A stretch of 64,000 bases of DNA, from contig CP136897.1 in assembly GCA_034359265.1 (NCBI GenBank), positions 29,809,501 to 29,873,500 on the forward strand, given 5' to 3'. The notes under the pieces were generated by a model that saw only the letters and a program-made list of their open reading frames with translations, ran no database searches and was not told the origin of the DNA. The first letter of the stretch is position 1; each line of letters begins with the position of its first letter. A program made the translations under genes and the position numbers. This document shows, piece after piece, positions 10,330 through 22,332 of the stretch. The stretch comes from Canna indica (taxonomy: Eukaryota > Streptophyta > Magnoliopsida > Zingiberales > Cannaceae).

Positions 10330-10697
10330 CTCATGCACTTCTGATCGTCGGCTAATAAGGGTGAGCGTCCGAGGGATAGCTCGGGGTCATTTTCTTCGTC
10401 TCTTCGCGCGCCTTTTAGCGACACGTGAAAAGCTGAAATCGAACAATAATGCACGGAGTTACGCCCGTTTTAAATGAAAAATAATAATTGAAATGTTATT
10501 TTTCTTATTTATTTACAAATTTTAATTTTTCGGGTCGGTTGGTCGATCGAGCCGGCCGTAGAGGTTGCGGCGGGCCCCGCGCGGGCGATCGACAGCCAAA
10601 TTTTATGTCGACGACGTCGTCCGTCCTTAACGTTTGGTTAGAAAGATTGGTAAAAAAAATGATCTCGTCGTGCAATCAAATAGGTAGTAAAAAAAAA

Positions 10698-10814
10698 GGT
10701 GCAACACGAGGACTTCCTAGGGGGTCACCCATCCTAGTACTACTCTCGCCCAAGCTCGCTTAACTTCGGAGTTCTGATGGGATCCGGTGCGTTAGTGCTG
10801 GTATAATCGTACCC
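10698..10814 (-). rRNA. 5S rRNA: 5S rRNA gene U23
   Basis: CCTAGG class. First copy with AGCGAGCTT in box A. The 5' region reads ACGATTATAC. Confidence 0.92.
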
Positions 10815-11182
10815 GTCATGCACTTCTGATCGTCGGCTAATAAGGGAGAACGTCTGAGGGATAGCTCGGGGTCATTTTCTTCGTCTCTTCGCGCGCCTTT
10901 TAGCGCCACGTGAAAAGCTGAAATCGGACAATAATGCACGGAGTTACGCCCGTTTTAAACGAAAAATAATAATTGAAATGTTATTTTTCTTATTTATTTA
11001 CAAATTTTAATTTTTCGGGTCGGTTGGTCCATCGAGCCGGCCGTAGAGGTTGCGGCGGGTCCCGCGCGGGCGATCGACAGCCAAATTTTATGTCGACGAC
11101 GTCGTCCGTCCTTAACGTTTGGTTAGAAAGATTGGTAAAAAAAATAATCTCGTCGTGCAATCAAATAGCTAGTAAAAAAAAA

Positions 11183-11299
11183 GGTGTAACACGAGGACTT
11201 CCCAAGGGGTCACCCATCCTAGTACTATTCTCGCCCAAGAACGCTTAACTTCGGAGTTCTGATGGGATCCGGTGCGTTAGTGCTGGTATGATCGCACCC
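11183..11299 (-). rRNA. 5S rRNA: 5S rRNA gene U24
   Basis: CTTGGG class, 3' end GTTACACC, GAGAATAGTA and GCGTTCTTG in box A. Trimer member 1. Confidence 0.92.
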
Positions 11300-11666
11300 G
11301 TCATGCACTTCTGATCGTCGGCTAATAAGGGTGAGCGTCCGAGTGATAGCTCGGGGTCATTTTCTTCGTCTCTTCGCGCGCCTTTTAGCGCCACGTGAAA
11401 AGCTGAAATCGGACAATAATGCACAGAGTTACGCCCGTTATAAACGAAAAATCATAATTGAAATGTTAATTTTCTTATTTATTTACAAATTTTAATTTTT
11501 CGGGTCGGTTGGTCGATCGAGCCGGCCGTAGAGGTTGCGGCTGGCCCCGCGCGGGCGATCGACAGCCAAATTTTATGTCGACGTCGTCGTCCGTCCTTAA
11601 CGTTTGGTTAGAAAGATTGGTAAAAAAATGATCTCGTCGTGCAATCAAATAGGTAGTAAAAAAAAA

Positions 11667-11783
11667 GGTGCAACACGAGGACTTCCCAAGGGGTCACCCA
11701 TCCTAGTACTATTCTCCCCCAAGCACGCTTAACTTCGGAGTTCTGATGGGATCCGGTGCGTTAGTGCTGGTATGATCGCACCC
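11667..11783 (-). rRNA. 5S rRNA: 5S rRNA gene U25
   Basis: CTTGGG class with GGGGGAGAATAGTA through the intermediate element. Trimer member 2. Confidence 0.92.
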
Positions 11784-12150
11784 GTCATGCACTGCTGATC
11801 GTCGGCTAATAAGGGTGAGCGTCCGAGTGATAGCTCGGGGTCATCTTCTTCGTCTCTTCGCGCGCCTTTTAGCGCCACGTGAAAAGCTGAAATCGGACAA
11901 TAATGCACGGACTTACGCCCGTTTTAAACGAAAAATAATAATTGAAATGTTATTTTTCTTATTTATTTACAAATTTTAATTTTTCGGGTCGGTTGGTCGA
12001 TCGAGCCGGCCGTAGAGGTTGCGGCGGGCCCCGCGCGGGCGATCGACAGCCAAATTTTATGTCGACGACGTCGTCCGTCCTTAACGTTCGGTTAGAAAGA
12101 TTGGTAAAAAAATGATCTCGTCGTGCAATCAAATAGGTAGTAAAAAAAAA

Positions 12151-12267
12151 GGTGCAACACGAGGACTTCCCAGGGGGTCACCCATCGGAGTACTACTCTC
12201 GCCCAAGCACGCTTAACTTCGGAGTTCTGATGGGATCCGGTGCGTTAGTGCTGGTATGATCGCACCC
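12151..12267 (-). rRNA. 5S rRNA: 5S rRNA gene U26
   Basis: CCTGGG class with ACTCCGATGGG before box C. TATA-like element TTATTGG. Trimer member 3. Confidence 0.93.
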
Positions 12268-12635
12268 GTCATGCAGTTCTGATCATCGGCCAATAAGGGA
12301 GAGCGTCCGAGGGATAGCTCGGGGTCATTTTCTTCGTCTCTTCGCGCGCCTTTTAGCGCCACGTAAAAAGATGAAATCGGACAATAATGCACGGAGTTAC
12401 GCCCGTTTTAAACGAAAAATAATAATTGAAATGTTATTTTTCTTATTTGTTTACAAATTTTAATTTTTCGGGTCGGTTGGTCCATCGAGCCGGCCGTAGA
12501 GGTTGCGGCGGGTCCCGCGCGGGCGATCGACAGCCAAATTTTATGTCGACGACGTCGTCCGTCCTTAACGTTTGGTTAGAAAGATTGGTAAAAAAAATAA
12601 TCTCGTCGTGCAATCAAATAGCTAGTAAAAAAAAA

Positions 12636-12752
12636 GGTGTAACACGAGGACTTCCCAAGGGGTCACCCATCCTAGTACTATTCTCGCCCAAGAACGCTTA
12701 ACTTCGGAGTTCTGATGGAATCCGGTGCGTTAGTGCTGGTATGATCGCACCC
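12636..12752 (-). rRNA. 5S rRNA: 5S rRNA gene U27
   Basis: Second-copy partner of U24. Adds GGATTCCATC. Confidence 0.92.
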
Positions 12753-13119
12753 GTCATGCACTTCTGATCGTCGGCTAATAAGGGTGAGCGTCCGAGTGAT
12801 AGCTCGGGGTCATTTTCTTCGTCTCTTCGCGCGCCTTTTAGCGCCACGTGAAAAGCTGAAATCGGACAATAATGCACAGAGTTACGCCCGTTATAAACGA
12901 AAAATCATAATTGAAATGTTAATTTTCTTATTTATTTACAAATTTTAATTTTTCGGGTCGGTTGGTCGATCGAGCCGGCCGTAGAGGTTGCGGCTGGCCC
13001 CGCGCGGGCGATCGACAGCCAAATTTTATGTCGACGTCGTCGTCCGTCCTTAACGTTTGGTTAGAAAGATTGGTAAAAAAATGATCTCGTCGTGCAATCA
13101 AATAGGTAGTAAAAAAAAA

Positions 13120-13236
13120 GGTGCAACACGAGGACTTCCCAAGGGGTCACCCATCCTAGTACTATTCTCCCCCAAGCACGCTTAACTTCGGAGTTCTGAT
13201 GGGATCCGGTGCGTTAGTGCTGGTATGATCGCACCC
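13120..13236 (-). rRNA. 5S rRNA: 5S rRNA gene U28
   Basis: Partner of U25. Confidence 0.92.
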
Positions 13237-13603
13237 GTCATGCACTGCTGATCGTCGGCTAATAAGGGTGAGCGTCCGAGTGATAGCTCGGGGTCATCTT
13301 CTTCGTCTCTTCGCGCGCCTTTTAGCGCCACGTGAAAAGCTGAAATCGGACAATAATGCACGGACTTACGCCCGTTTTAAACGAAAAATAATAATTGAAA
13401 TGTTATTTTTCTTATTTATTTACAAATTTTAATTTTTCGGGTCGGTTGGTCGATCGAGCCGGCCGTAGAGGTTGCGGCGGGCCCCGCGCGGGCGATCGAC
13501 AGCCAAATTTTATGTCGACGACGTCGTCCGTCCTTAACGTTCGGTTAGAAAGATTGGTAAAAAAATGATCTCGTCGTGCAATCAAATAGGTAGTAAAAAA
13601 AAA

Positions 13604-13720
13604 GGTGCAACACGAGGACTTCCCAGGGGGTCACCCATCCGAGTACTACTCTCGCCCAAGCACGATTAACTTCGGAGTTCTGATGGGATCCGGTGCGTTA
13701 GTGCTGGTATGATCGCACCC
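13604..13720 (-). rRNA. 5S rRNA: 5S rRNA gene U29
   Basis: Partner of U26, with CTCGGATGGG and GTTAATCG in box A. Confidence 0.92.
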
Positions 13721-14088
13721 GTCATGCAGTTCTGATCATCGGCCAATAAGGGAGAGCGTCCGAGGGATAGCTCGGGGTCATTTTCTTCGTCTCTTCGCGC
13801 GCCTTTTAGCGCCACGTAAAAAGATGAAATCGGACAATAATGCACGGAGTTACGCCCGTTTTAAACGAAAAATAATAATTGAAATGTTATTTTTCTTATT
13901 TGTTTACAAATTTTAATTTTTCGGGTCGGTTGGTCCATCGAGCCGGCCGTAGAGGTTGCGGCGGGTCCCGCGCGGGCGATCGACAGCCAAATTTTATGTC
14001 GACGACGTCGTCCGTCCTTAACGTTTGGTTAGAAAGATTGGTAAAAAAAATAATCTCGTCGTGCAATCAAATAGCTAGTAAAAAAAAA

Positions 14089-14205
14089 GGTGTAACACGA
14101 GGACTTCCCAAGGGGTCACCCATCCTAGTACTATTCTCGCCCAAGAACGCTTAACTTCGGAGTTCTGATGGGATCCGGTGCGTTAGTGCTGGTATGATCG
14201 CACCC
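14089..14205 (-). rRNA. 5S rRNA: 5S rRNA gene U30
   Basis: Third-copy partner of U24. Confidence 0.92.
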
Positions 14206-14572
14206 GTCATGCACTTCTGATCGTCGGCTAATAAGGGTGAGCGTCCGAGTGATAGCTCGGGGTCATTTTCTTCGTCTCTTCGCGCGCCTTTTAGCGCCAC
14301 GTGAAAAGCTGAAATCGGACAATAATGCACAGAGTTACGCCCGTTATAAACGAAAAATCATAATTGAAATGTTAATTTTCTTATTTATTTACAAATTTTA
14401 ATTTTTCGGGTCGGTTGGTCGATCGAGCCGGCCGTAGAGGTTGCGGCTGGCCCCGCGCGGGCGATCGACAGCCAAATTTTATGTCGACGTCGTCGTCCGT
14501 CCTTAACGTTTGGTTAGAAGGATTGGTAAAAAAATGATCTCGTCGTGCAATCAAATAGGTAGTAAAAAAAAA

Positions 14573-14689
14573 GGTGCAACACGAGGACTTCCCAAGGGGT
14601 CACCCATCCTAGTACTATTCTCCCCCAAGCACGCTTAACTTCGGAGTTCTGATGGGATCCGGTGCGTTAGTGCTGGTATGATCGCACCC
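14573..14689 (-). rRNA. 5S rRNA: 5S rRNA gene U31
   Basis: Third-copy partner of U25. Confidence 0.92.
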
Positions 14690-15056
14690 GTCATGCACTG
14701 CTGATCGTCGGCTAATAAGGGTGAGCGTCCGAGTGATAGCTCGGGGTCATCTTCTTCGTCTCTTCGCGCGCCTTTTAGCGCCACGTGAAAAGCTGAAATC
14801 GGACAATAATGCACGGACTTACGCCCGTTTTAAACGAAAAATAATAATTGAAATGTTATTTTTCTTATTTATTTACAAATTTTAATTTTTCGGGTCGGTT
14901 GGTCGATCGAGCCGGCCGTAGAGGTTGCGGCGGGCCCCGCGCGGGCGATCGACAGCCAAATTTTATGTCGACGACGTCGTCCGTCCTTAACGTTCGGTTA
15001 GAAAGATTGGTAAAAAAATGATCTCGTCGTGCAATCAAATAGGTAGTAAAAAAAAA

Positions 15057-15173
15057 GGTGCAACACGAGGACTTCCCAGGGGGTCACCCATCCGAGTACT
15101 ACTCTCGCCCAAGCACGCTTAACTTCGGAGTTCTGATGGGATCCGGTGCGTTAGTGGTGGTATGATCGCACCC
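15057..15173 (-). rRNA. 5S rRNA: 5S rRNA gene U32
   Basis: Partner of U26 and U29 (CTCGGATG), with CCACCAC near the 5' end. Confidence 0.92.
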
Positions 15174-15514
15174 GTCATGCAGTTCTGATCATCGGCCAAT
15201 AAGGGAGAGCGTCCGAGGGATAGCTCGCGGCATTTTCTTCGTCTCTTCGCGCGCCTTTTAGCGCCACGTAAAAAGATGAAATCGGACAATAATGCACGGA
15301 GTTACGCCCGTTTTAAACGAAAAATAATAATTGAAATGTTATTTTTCTTATTTGTTTACAAATTTTAATTTTTCGGGTGGGTTGGTCGATCGAGCCGGCC
15401 GTAGAGATTGCGGCGGGCGATCGACAGCCAAATTTTTTGTCGACGACGTCGCCCGTCCTTAACGTTTGGTTAGAAAGATTGGTAAAAAAAATGATCTCGT
15501 CGTGCAATCAAATA

Positions 15515-15631
15515 GGTGCAACACGAGGACTTCCGAGGGGGTCAACCATCCTAGTACTACTCTCGCCCAAGCACGCTTAACTTCGGAGTTCTGATGGGAT
15601 CCGGTGCGTTAGTGCTGGTATGATCGCACCC
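15515..15631 (-). rRNA. 5S rRNA: 5S rRNA gene U33, no primary T run
   Basis: CCTCGG class with GGTTGAC. Long-range partner of U12, with the same two deletions. Confidence 0.9.
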
Positions 15632-15999
15632 GTCATGCACTTCTGATCGTCGGCTAATGAGGGTGAGCGTTCGAGGGATAGCTCGGGGTCATTTTCTTCG
15701 TCTCTTCGCACGCCTTTTAGCGCCACGTGAAAAGCTGAAATCAGACAATAATGCATGGAGTTACGCCCGTTTTAAACGAAAAAAAATAATTGAAATGTTA
15801 TTTTTCTTATTTATTTACAAATTTTAATTTTTCGGGTCGGTTGGTCGACCGAGCCGGCCGTAGATGTTGCGGCGGGCCCCGCGCGGGCGATCGGCAGCCA
15901 AATTTCATGTCGACGACGTCGTCCGTCCTTAATGTTTGGTTAGAAAGATTGGTAAAAAAATTGATCTCGTCGTGGAATCAAATAGGTAGTAAAAAAAAA

Positions 16000-16116
16000 G
16001 ATGCAAAACGAGGACTTCCCAGGGGGTCACCCATCCTAGTACTACTCTCGCCCAAGCACGCTTAACTTCGGAGTTCTGATGGGATCCGGTGCGTTAGTGC
16101 TGGTATGATCGCACCC
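16000..16116 (-). rRNA. 5S rRNA: 5S rRNA gene U34
   Basis: CCTGGG class, 3' arm CGTTTTGCATC. Upstream GTGCCTGAG as in U13. Confidence 0.93.
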
Positions 16117-16483
16117 CTCAGGCACTTCTGATCGTCGGCTAATAAGGGTGAGCGTCCGAGGGATAGCTCGGGGTCATTTTCTTCGTCTCTTCGCGCGCCT
16201 TTTAGTGACACGTGAAAAGCTGAAATCGGACAATAATGCACGGAGTTACGCCCGTTTTAAACGAAAAATAATAATTGAAATGTTATATTTCTTATTTATT
16301 TACAAATTTTAATTTTTCGGGTCGGTTGGTCGATCGAGCCGACCGTAGAGGTTGCGGCGGGCCCCGCGCGGGCGATCGACAGCTAAATTTTATGTCGACG
16401 ACGTCGTCCGTCCTTAACGTTTGGTTAGAAAGATTGGTAAAAAAATGATCTCGTCGTGCAATCAAATAGGTAGTAAAAAAAAA

Positions 16484-16600
16484 GGTGCAACACGAGGACT
16501 TCCGAGGGGGTCACCCATCCTAGTACTACTCTCGCCCAAGCACGCTTGACTTCGGAGTTCTGATGGGATCCGGTGCGTTAGTGCTGGTATGATCGCACCC
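16484..16600 (-). rRNA. 5S rRNA: 5S rRNA gene U35
   Basis: CCTCGG class with AGTCAAG, partner of U14. Confidence 0.95.
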
Positions 16601-16967
16601 GTCATGCACTTCTGATCGTCGGCTAATAAGGGTGAGCGTCCGAGTGATAGCTCGGGGTCATTTTGTTCGTCTCTTCGCGCGCCTTTTAGCGCCACGTGAA
16701 AAGCTGAAATCGGACAATAATGCACGGAGTTACGCCCGTTATAAACGAAAAATAATAATTGAAATGTAATTTTTCTTATTTATTTCCAATTTTAATTTTT
16801 CGGGTCGGTTGGTCGATCGAGCCGGCCGTAGAGGTTGCGGCTGGCCCCGCACGGGCGATCGACAGCCAAATTTTATGTCGACGACGTCGTCCGTCCTTAA
16901 CGTTTGGTTAGAAAGATTGGTAAAAAAAATGATCTCGTCGTTCAATCAAATAGCTAGTAAAAAAAAA

Positions 16968-17084
16968 GGTGCAACACGAGGACTTCCCAGGGGGTCACCA
17001 ATCCTAGTACTACTCTCGCCCAAGCACGCTTAACTTCGGAGTTCTGATGGGATCCGGTGCGTTAGTGCTCGTATGATCGCACCC
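16968..17084 (-). rRNA. 5S rRNA: 5S rRNA gene U36
   Basis: CCTGGG class, GGATTGGTG, ATACGAGCAC. Tetramer member 1. Confidence 0.93.
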
Positions 17085-17452
17085 GTCATGCACTTCTGAT
17101 CGTCAGCTAATAAGGGTGAGCATCCAAGGGATAGCTCGGGGTCATTTTCTTCGTCTCTTCGCGCCCCTTTTAGCGCCACGTGAAAAGCTGAAATCGGACA
17201 ATAATGCACGGAGTTACGCCCGTTTTAAACGAAAGATAATAATTGAAATGTTATTTTTCATATTTATTTACAAATTTTAATTTTTCGGGTCGGTTGGTCG
17301 ATCGAGCCGGCCGTAGAGGTTGAGGCGAGCCCCGCGCGGGCGATCGAGAGCCAAATCTTATGTCGACGACGTCGTCTGTCCTTAACGTTTGGTTAGAAAG
17401 ATTGGTAAAAAAAATGATCTCGTCGTGCAATCAAATAGTTAGTAAAAAAAAA

Positions 17453-17569
17453 GGTGCAACACGAGGACTTCCGAGGGGGTCACCCATCCTAGTACTACTC
17501 TCGCCCAAGCACGCTTAACTTCGGAGTTCTGATGGGATCCGGTGCGTTAGTGCTGGTATGATCGCACCC
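17453..17569 (-). rRNA. 5S rRNA: 5S rRNA gene U37
   Basis: Consensus CCTCGG gene, but -1 is T (GATGAT before +1). Tetramer member 2. Confidence 0.96.
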
Positions 17570-17910
17570 ATCATGCACTTCTGATCGTCGGCTAATAAGG
17601 GTGAGCGTCCGAGGGATAGCTCGGGTCATTTTCTTCGTCTCTTCGCGCGCCTTTTAGCGCCACGTGAAAAGCTGAAATCGGACAATAATGCACGGAGTTA
17701 CACCCGTTTTAAACGAAAAATAATAATTGAAATGTTATTTTTCTTATTTGTTTACAAATTTTAATTTTTCGGGTCGGTTGGTCGATCGAGCCGGCCGTAG
17801 AGGTTGCGGCGGGCGATCGACAGCCAAATTTTATGTCGACGACGTCGTCCGTCCTTAACGTTTGGTTAGAAAGATTGGTAAAAAAAATGATCTCGTCGTG
17901 CAATCAAATA

Positions 17911-18027
17911 GGTGCAACACGAGGACTTCCGAGGGGGTCACCCATCCTAGTACTACTCTCGCCCAAGCACGCTTAACTACGGAGTTCTGATGGGATCCGG
18001 TGCATTAGTGCTGGTATGATCGCACCC
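17911..18027 (-). rRNA. 5S rRNA: 5S rRNA gene U38, no primary T run
   Basis: CCTCGG class, CTCCGTAG and TAATGCACC (the common plant base at +24). Tetramer member 3. Confidence 0.9.
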
Positions 18028-18393
18028 GTCATGCACTTCTGATCATCGGCTAATAAGGGTGAGAGTCCGAGGGATAGCTCGGGGTCATTTTCTTCGTCTC
18101 TTCGCGCGCCTTTTAGCGCCACGTGAAAAGCTGAAATCGGACAATAATGCACGGAGTTACGCCCGTTTTAAACGAAAAATAATAATTGAATTGTTATTTT
18201 TCTTATTTATTTACAAATTTTAATTTTTCGGGTCGGTTGGTCGATCGAGCCGGCCGTAGAGGTTGCGGCGGGCCCCGCGCGGGCGATCGACAGCTAAATT
18301 TTATGTCGACGACGTCGTCCGTCCTTAACGTTTGGTTAGAAAGATTGGTAAAAAAATGATCTCGTCGTGCAATCAAATAGGTAGAAAAAAAAA

Positions 18394-18510
18394 GGTGCAA
18401 CACGAGGACTTCCGAGGGGGTCACCCATCCTAATACTACTCTCGCCCAAGCACGCTTAACTTCGGAGTTCTGATGGGATCCGGTGCGTTAGTGCTGGTAC
18501 GATCGCACCC
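18394..18510 (-). rRNA. 5S rRNA: 5S rRNA gene U39
   Basis: CCTCGG class, GTATTAGG and CGATCGTAC. Tetramer member 4. Confidence 0.93.
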
Positions 18511-18878
18511 GTCATGCACTTCTGATCGTCGGCTAATAAGGGTGAGCGTCCGAGGGATAGCTCGGGGACATTTTCTTCGTCTCTTCGCGCGCCTATTAGC
18601 GCCACGTAAAAAGCTGAAATCGGACAATAATGCACGGAGTTACGCCCGTTTTAAACGAAAAATAATAATTGAAATGTTATTTTTCTTATTTATTTACAAA
18701 TTTTAATTTTTCGGGTCGGTTGGTCGATCGAGCCGGCCGTAGAGGTTGCGGCTGGCCCCGCACGGGCGATCGACAGCCAAATTTTATGTCGACGACGTCG
18801 TCCGTCCTTAACGTTTGGTTAGAAAGATTGGTAAAAAAAATGATCTCGTCGTTCAATCAAATAGCTAGTAAAAAAAAA

Positions 18879-18995
18879 GGTGCAACACGAGGACTTCCGA
18901 GGGGGTCACCAATCCTAGTACTACTCTCGCCCAAGCACGCTTAACTTCGGAGTTCTGATGGGATCCGGTGCGTTAGTGCTGGTATGATCGCACCT
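18879..18995 (-). rRNA. 5S rRNA: 5S rRNA gene U40
   Basis: CCTCGG class, GGATTGGTG, first base A (AGGTGC). TATA-like element changed to CTAATTAG. Confidence 0.92.
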
Positions 18996-19363
18996 GTCAT
19001 GCACTTCTGATCGTCGGCTAATTAGGGTGAGCATCCAAGGGATAGCTCGGGGTCATTTTCTTCGTCTCTTCGCGCCCCTTTTAGCGCCACGTGAAAAGCT
19101 GAAATCGGACAATAATGCACGGAGTTACGCCCGTTTTAAACGAAAGATAATAATTGAAATGTTATTTTTCATATTTATTTACAAATTTTAATTTTTCGGG
19201 TCGGTTGGTCGATCGAGCCGGCCGTAGAGGTTGAGGCGGGCCCCGCGCGGGCGATCGAGAGCCAAATCTTATGTCGACGACGTCGTCTGTCCTTAACGTT
19301 TGGTTAGAAAGATTGGTAAAAAAAATGATCTCGTCGAGCAATCAAATAGTTAGTAAAAAAAAA

Positions 19364-19480
19364 GGTGCAACACGAGGACTTCCGAGGGGGTCACCCATCC
19401 TAGTACTACTCTCGCCCAAGCACGCTTAACTTCGGAGTTCTGATGGGATCCGGTGCGTTAGTGCTGGTATGATCGCACCC
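19364..19480 (-). rRNA. 5S rRNA: 5S rRNA gene U41
   Basis: Consensus CCTCGG gene, partner of U37. Confidence 0.96.
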
Positions 19481-19821
19481 ATCATGCACTTCTGATCGTC
19501 GGCTAATAAGGGTGAGCGTCCGAGGGATAGCTCGGGTCATTTTCTTCGTCTCTTCGCGCGCCTTTTAGCGCCACGTGAAAAGCTGAAATCGGACAATAAT
19601 GCACGGAGTTACACCCGTTTTAAACGAAAAATAATAATTGAAATGTTATTTTTCTTATTTGTTTACAAATTTTAATTTTTCGGGTCGGTTGGTCGATCGA
19701 GCCGGCCGTAGAGGTTGCGGCGGGCGATCGACAGCCAAATTTTATGTCGACGACGTCGTCCGTCCTTAACGTTTGGTTAGAAAGATTGGTAAAAAAAATG
19801 ATCTCGTCGTGCAATCAAATA

Positions 19822-19938
19822 GGTGCAACACGAGGACTTCCGAGGGGGTCACCCATCCTAGTACTACTCTCGCCCAAGCACGCTTAACTACGGAGTTCTG
19901 ATGGGATCCGGTGCATTAGTGCTGGTATGATCGCACCC
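19822..19938 (-). rRNA. 5S rRNA: 5S rRNA gene U42, no primary T run
   Basis: Partner of U38 (CTCCGTAG, TAATGCACC). Confidence 0.9.
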
Positions 19939-20304
19939 GTCATGCACTTCTGATCATCGGCTAATAAGGGTGAGAGTCCGAGGGATAGCTCGGGGTCATT
20001 TTCTTCGTCTCTTCGCGCGCCTTTTAGCGCCACGTGAAAAGCTGAAATCGGACAATAATGCACGGAGTTACGCCCGTTTTAAACGAAAAATAATAATTGA
20101 ATTGTTATTTTTCTTATTTATTTACAAATTTTAATTTTTCGGGTCGGTTGGTCGATCGAGCCGGCCGTAGAGGTTGCGGCGGGCCCCGCGCGGGCGATCG
20201 ACAGCTAAATTTTATGTCGACGACGTCGTCCGTCCTTAACGTTTGGTTAGAAAGATTGGTAAAAAAATGATCTCGTCGTGCAATCAAATAGGTAGAAAAA
20301 AAAA

Positions 20305-20421
20305 GGTGCAACACGAGGACTTCCGAGGGGGTCACCCATCCTAGTACTACTCTCGCCCAAGCACGCTTAACTTCGGAGTTCTGATGGGATCCGGTGCGTT
20401 AGTGCTGGTACGATCGCACCC
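20305..20421 (-). rRNA. 5S rRNA: 5S rRNA gene U43
   Basis: Partner of U39 with the consensus GTACTAGG restored. CGATCGTAC kept. Confidence 0.94.
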
Positions 20422-20789
20422 GTCATGCACTTCTGATCGTCGGCTAATAATGGTGAGCGTCCGAGGGATAGCTCGGGGACATTTTCTTCGTCTCTTCGCG
20501 CGCCTATTAGCGCCACGTAAAAAGCTGAAATCGGACAATAATGCACGGAGTTACGCCCGTTTTAAACGAAAAATAATAATTGAAATGTTATTTTTCTTAT
20601 TTATTTACAAATTTTAATTTTTCGGGTCGGTTGGTCGATCGAGCCGGCCGTAGAGGTTGCGGCTGGCCCCGCACGGGCGATCGACAGCCAAATTTTATGT
20701 CGACGACGTCGTCCGTCCTTAACGTTTGGTTAGAAAGATTGGTAAAAAAAATGATCTCGTCGTTCAATCAAATAGCTAGTAAAAAAAAA

Positions 20790-20906
20790 GGTGCAACACG
20801 AGGACTTCCGAGGGGGTCACCAATCCTAGTACTACTCTCGCCCAAGCACGCTTAACTTCGGAGTTCTGATGGGATCCGGTGCGTTAGTGCTGGTATGATC
20901 GCACCT
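20790..20906 (-). rRNA. 5S rRNA: 5S rRNA gene U44
   Basis: Partner of U40 (GGATTGGTG, AGGTGC start). Confidence 0.92.
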
Positions 20907-21274
20907 GTCATGCACTTCTGATCGTCGGCTAATTAGGGTGAGCATCCAAGGGATAGCTCGGGGTCATTTTCTTCGTCTCTTCGCGCCCCTTTTAGCGCCA
21001 CGTGAAAAGCTGAAATCGGACAATAATGCACGGAGTTACGCCCGTTTTAAACGAAAGATAATAATTGAAATGTTATTTTTCATATTTATTTACAAATTTT
21101 AATTTTTCGGGTCGGTTGGTCGATCGAGCCGGCCGTAGAGGTTGAGGCGGGCCCCGCGCGGGCGATCGAGAGCCAAATCTTATGTCGACGACGTCGTCTG
21201 TCCTTAACGTTTGGTTAGAAAGATTGGTAAAAAAAATGATCTCGTCGAGCAATCAAATAGTTAGTAAAAAAAAA

Positions 21275-21391
21275 GGTGCAACACGAGGACTTCCGAGGGG
21301 GTCACCCATCCTAGTACTACTCTCGCCCAAGCACGCTTAACTTCGGAGTTCTGATGGGATCCGGTGCGTTAGTGCTGGTATGATCGCACCC
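21275..21391 (-). rRNA. 5S rRNA: 5S rRNA gene U45
   Basis: Consensus CCTCGG gene, partner of U37 and U41. Confidence 0.96.
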
Positions 21392-21732
21392 ATCATGCAC
21401 TTCTGATCGTCGGCTAATAAGGGTGAGCGTCCGAGGGATAGCTCGGGTCATTTTCTTCGTCTCTTCGCGCGCCTTTTAGCGCCACGTGAAAAGCTGAAAT
21501 CGGACAATAATGCACGGAGTTACACCCGTTTTAAACGAAAAATAATAATTGAAATGTTATTTTTCTTATTTGTTTACAAATTTTAATTTTTCGGGTCGGT
21601 TGGTCGATCGAGCCGGCCGTAGAGGTTGCGGCGGGCGATCGACAGCCAAATTTTATGTCGACGACGTCGTCCGTCCTTAACGTTTGGTTAGAAAGATTGG
21701 TAAAAAAAATGATCTCGTCGTGCAATCAAATA

Positions 21733-21849
21733 GGTGCAACACGAGGACTTCCGAGGGGGTCACCCATCCTAGTACTACTCTCGCCCAAGCACGCTTAACT
21801 ACGGAGTTCTGATGGGATCCGGTGCATTAGTGCTGGTATGATCGCACCC
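21733..21849 (-). rRNA. 5S rRNA: 5S rRNA gene U46, no primary T run
   Basis: Partner of U38 and U42. Confidence 0.9.
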
Positions 21850-22215
21850 GTCATGCACTTCTGATCATCGGCTAATAAGGGTGAGAGTCCGAGGGATAGC
21901 TCGGGGTCATTTTCTTCGTCTCTTCGCGCGCCTTTTAGCGCCACGTGAAAAGCTGAAATCGGACAATAATGCACGGAGTTACGCCCGTTTTAAACGAAAA
22001 ATAATAATTGAATTGTTATTTTTCTTATTTATTTACAAATTTTAATTTTTCGGGTCGGTTGGTCGATCGAGCCGGCCGTAGAGGTTGCTGCGGGCGCCGT
22101 GCGGGCGATCGACAGCTAAATTTTATGTCGACGACGTCGTCCGTCCTTAACGTTTGGTTAGAAAGATTGGTAAAAAAATGATCTCGTCGTGCAATCAAAT
22201 AGGTAGAAAAAAAAA

Positions 22216-22332
22216 GGTGCAACACGAGGACTTCCGAGGGGGTCACCCATCCTAGTACTACTCTCGCCCAAGCACGCTTAACTTCGGAGTTCTGATGGGA
22301 TCCGGTGCGTTAGTGCTGGTACGATCGCACCC
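22216..22332 (-). rRNA. 5S rRNA: 5S rRNA gene U47
   Basis: Partner of U43. The spacer on its left differs (GCACGGCGCCCGC), and the upstream CACGTG is CATGTG. Confidence 0.93.

Larger units (their letters stand above)
8759..10370. repeat. 969-bp dimer higher-order repeat (U19-U20, U21-U22)
   Basis: U19 matches U21 and U20 matches U22 at 969-bp offset. Shared marks are the GATC-type 3' end (GCATC), a shortened T6 second run in U19 and U21, and GTCCGAGCCGG plus CTATCGG in the spacer. The match fades near 10370, where the spacer changes to the type seen after U10. Confidence 0.8.
11183..15370. repeat. 1453-bp trimer higher-order repeat, three copies
   Basis: Blocks start at 11183, 12636 and 14089 (U24-26, U27-29, U30-32). 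Marks that recur in register are GTTACACC at the first gene's 3' end, GGGGGAG in the second, CTCGGATG (CTCCGATG in U26) in the third, and ATTATGATTTTTCG-type spacer changes. Copies differ at only scattered bases. The third switches to another unit type near 15370. Confidence 0.9.
15370..17000. repeat. Segment repeated 10.1 kb away (copy 2, U33-U36)
   Basis: This is the second copy of the segment at 5220-7010. It joins the end of the trimer block directly to the start of the tetramer block, so it marks an exchange point on both sides. Confidence 0.8.
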
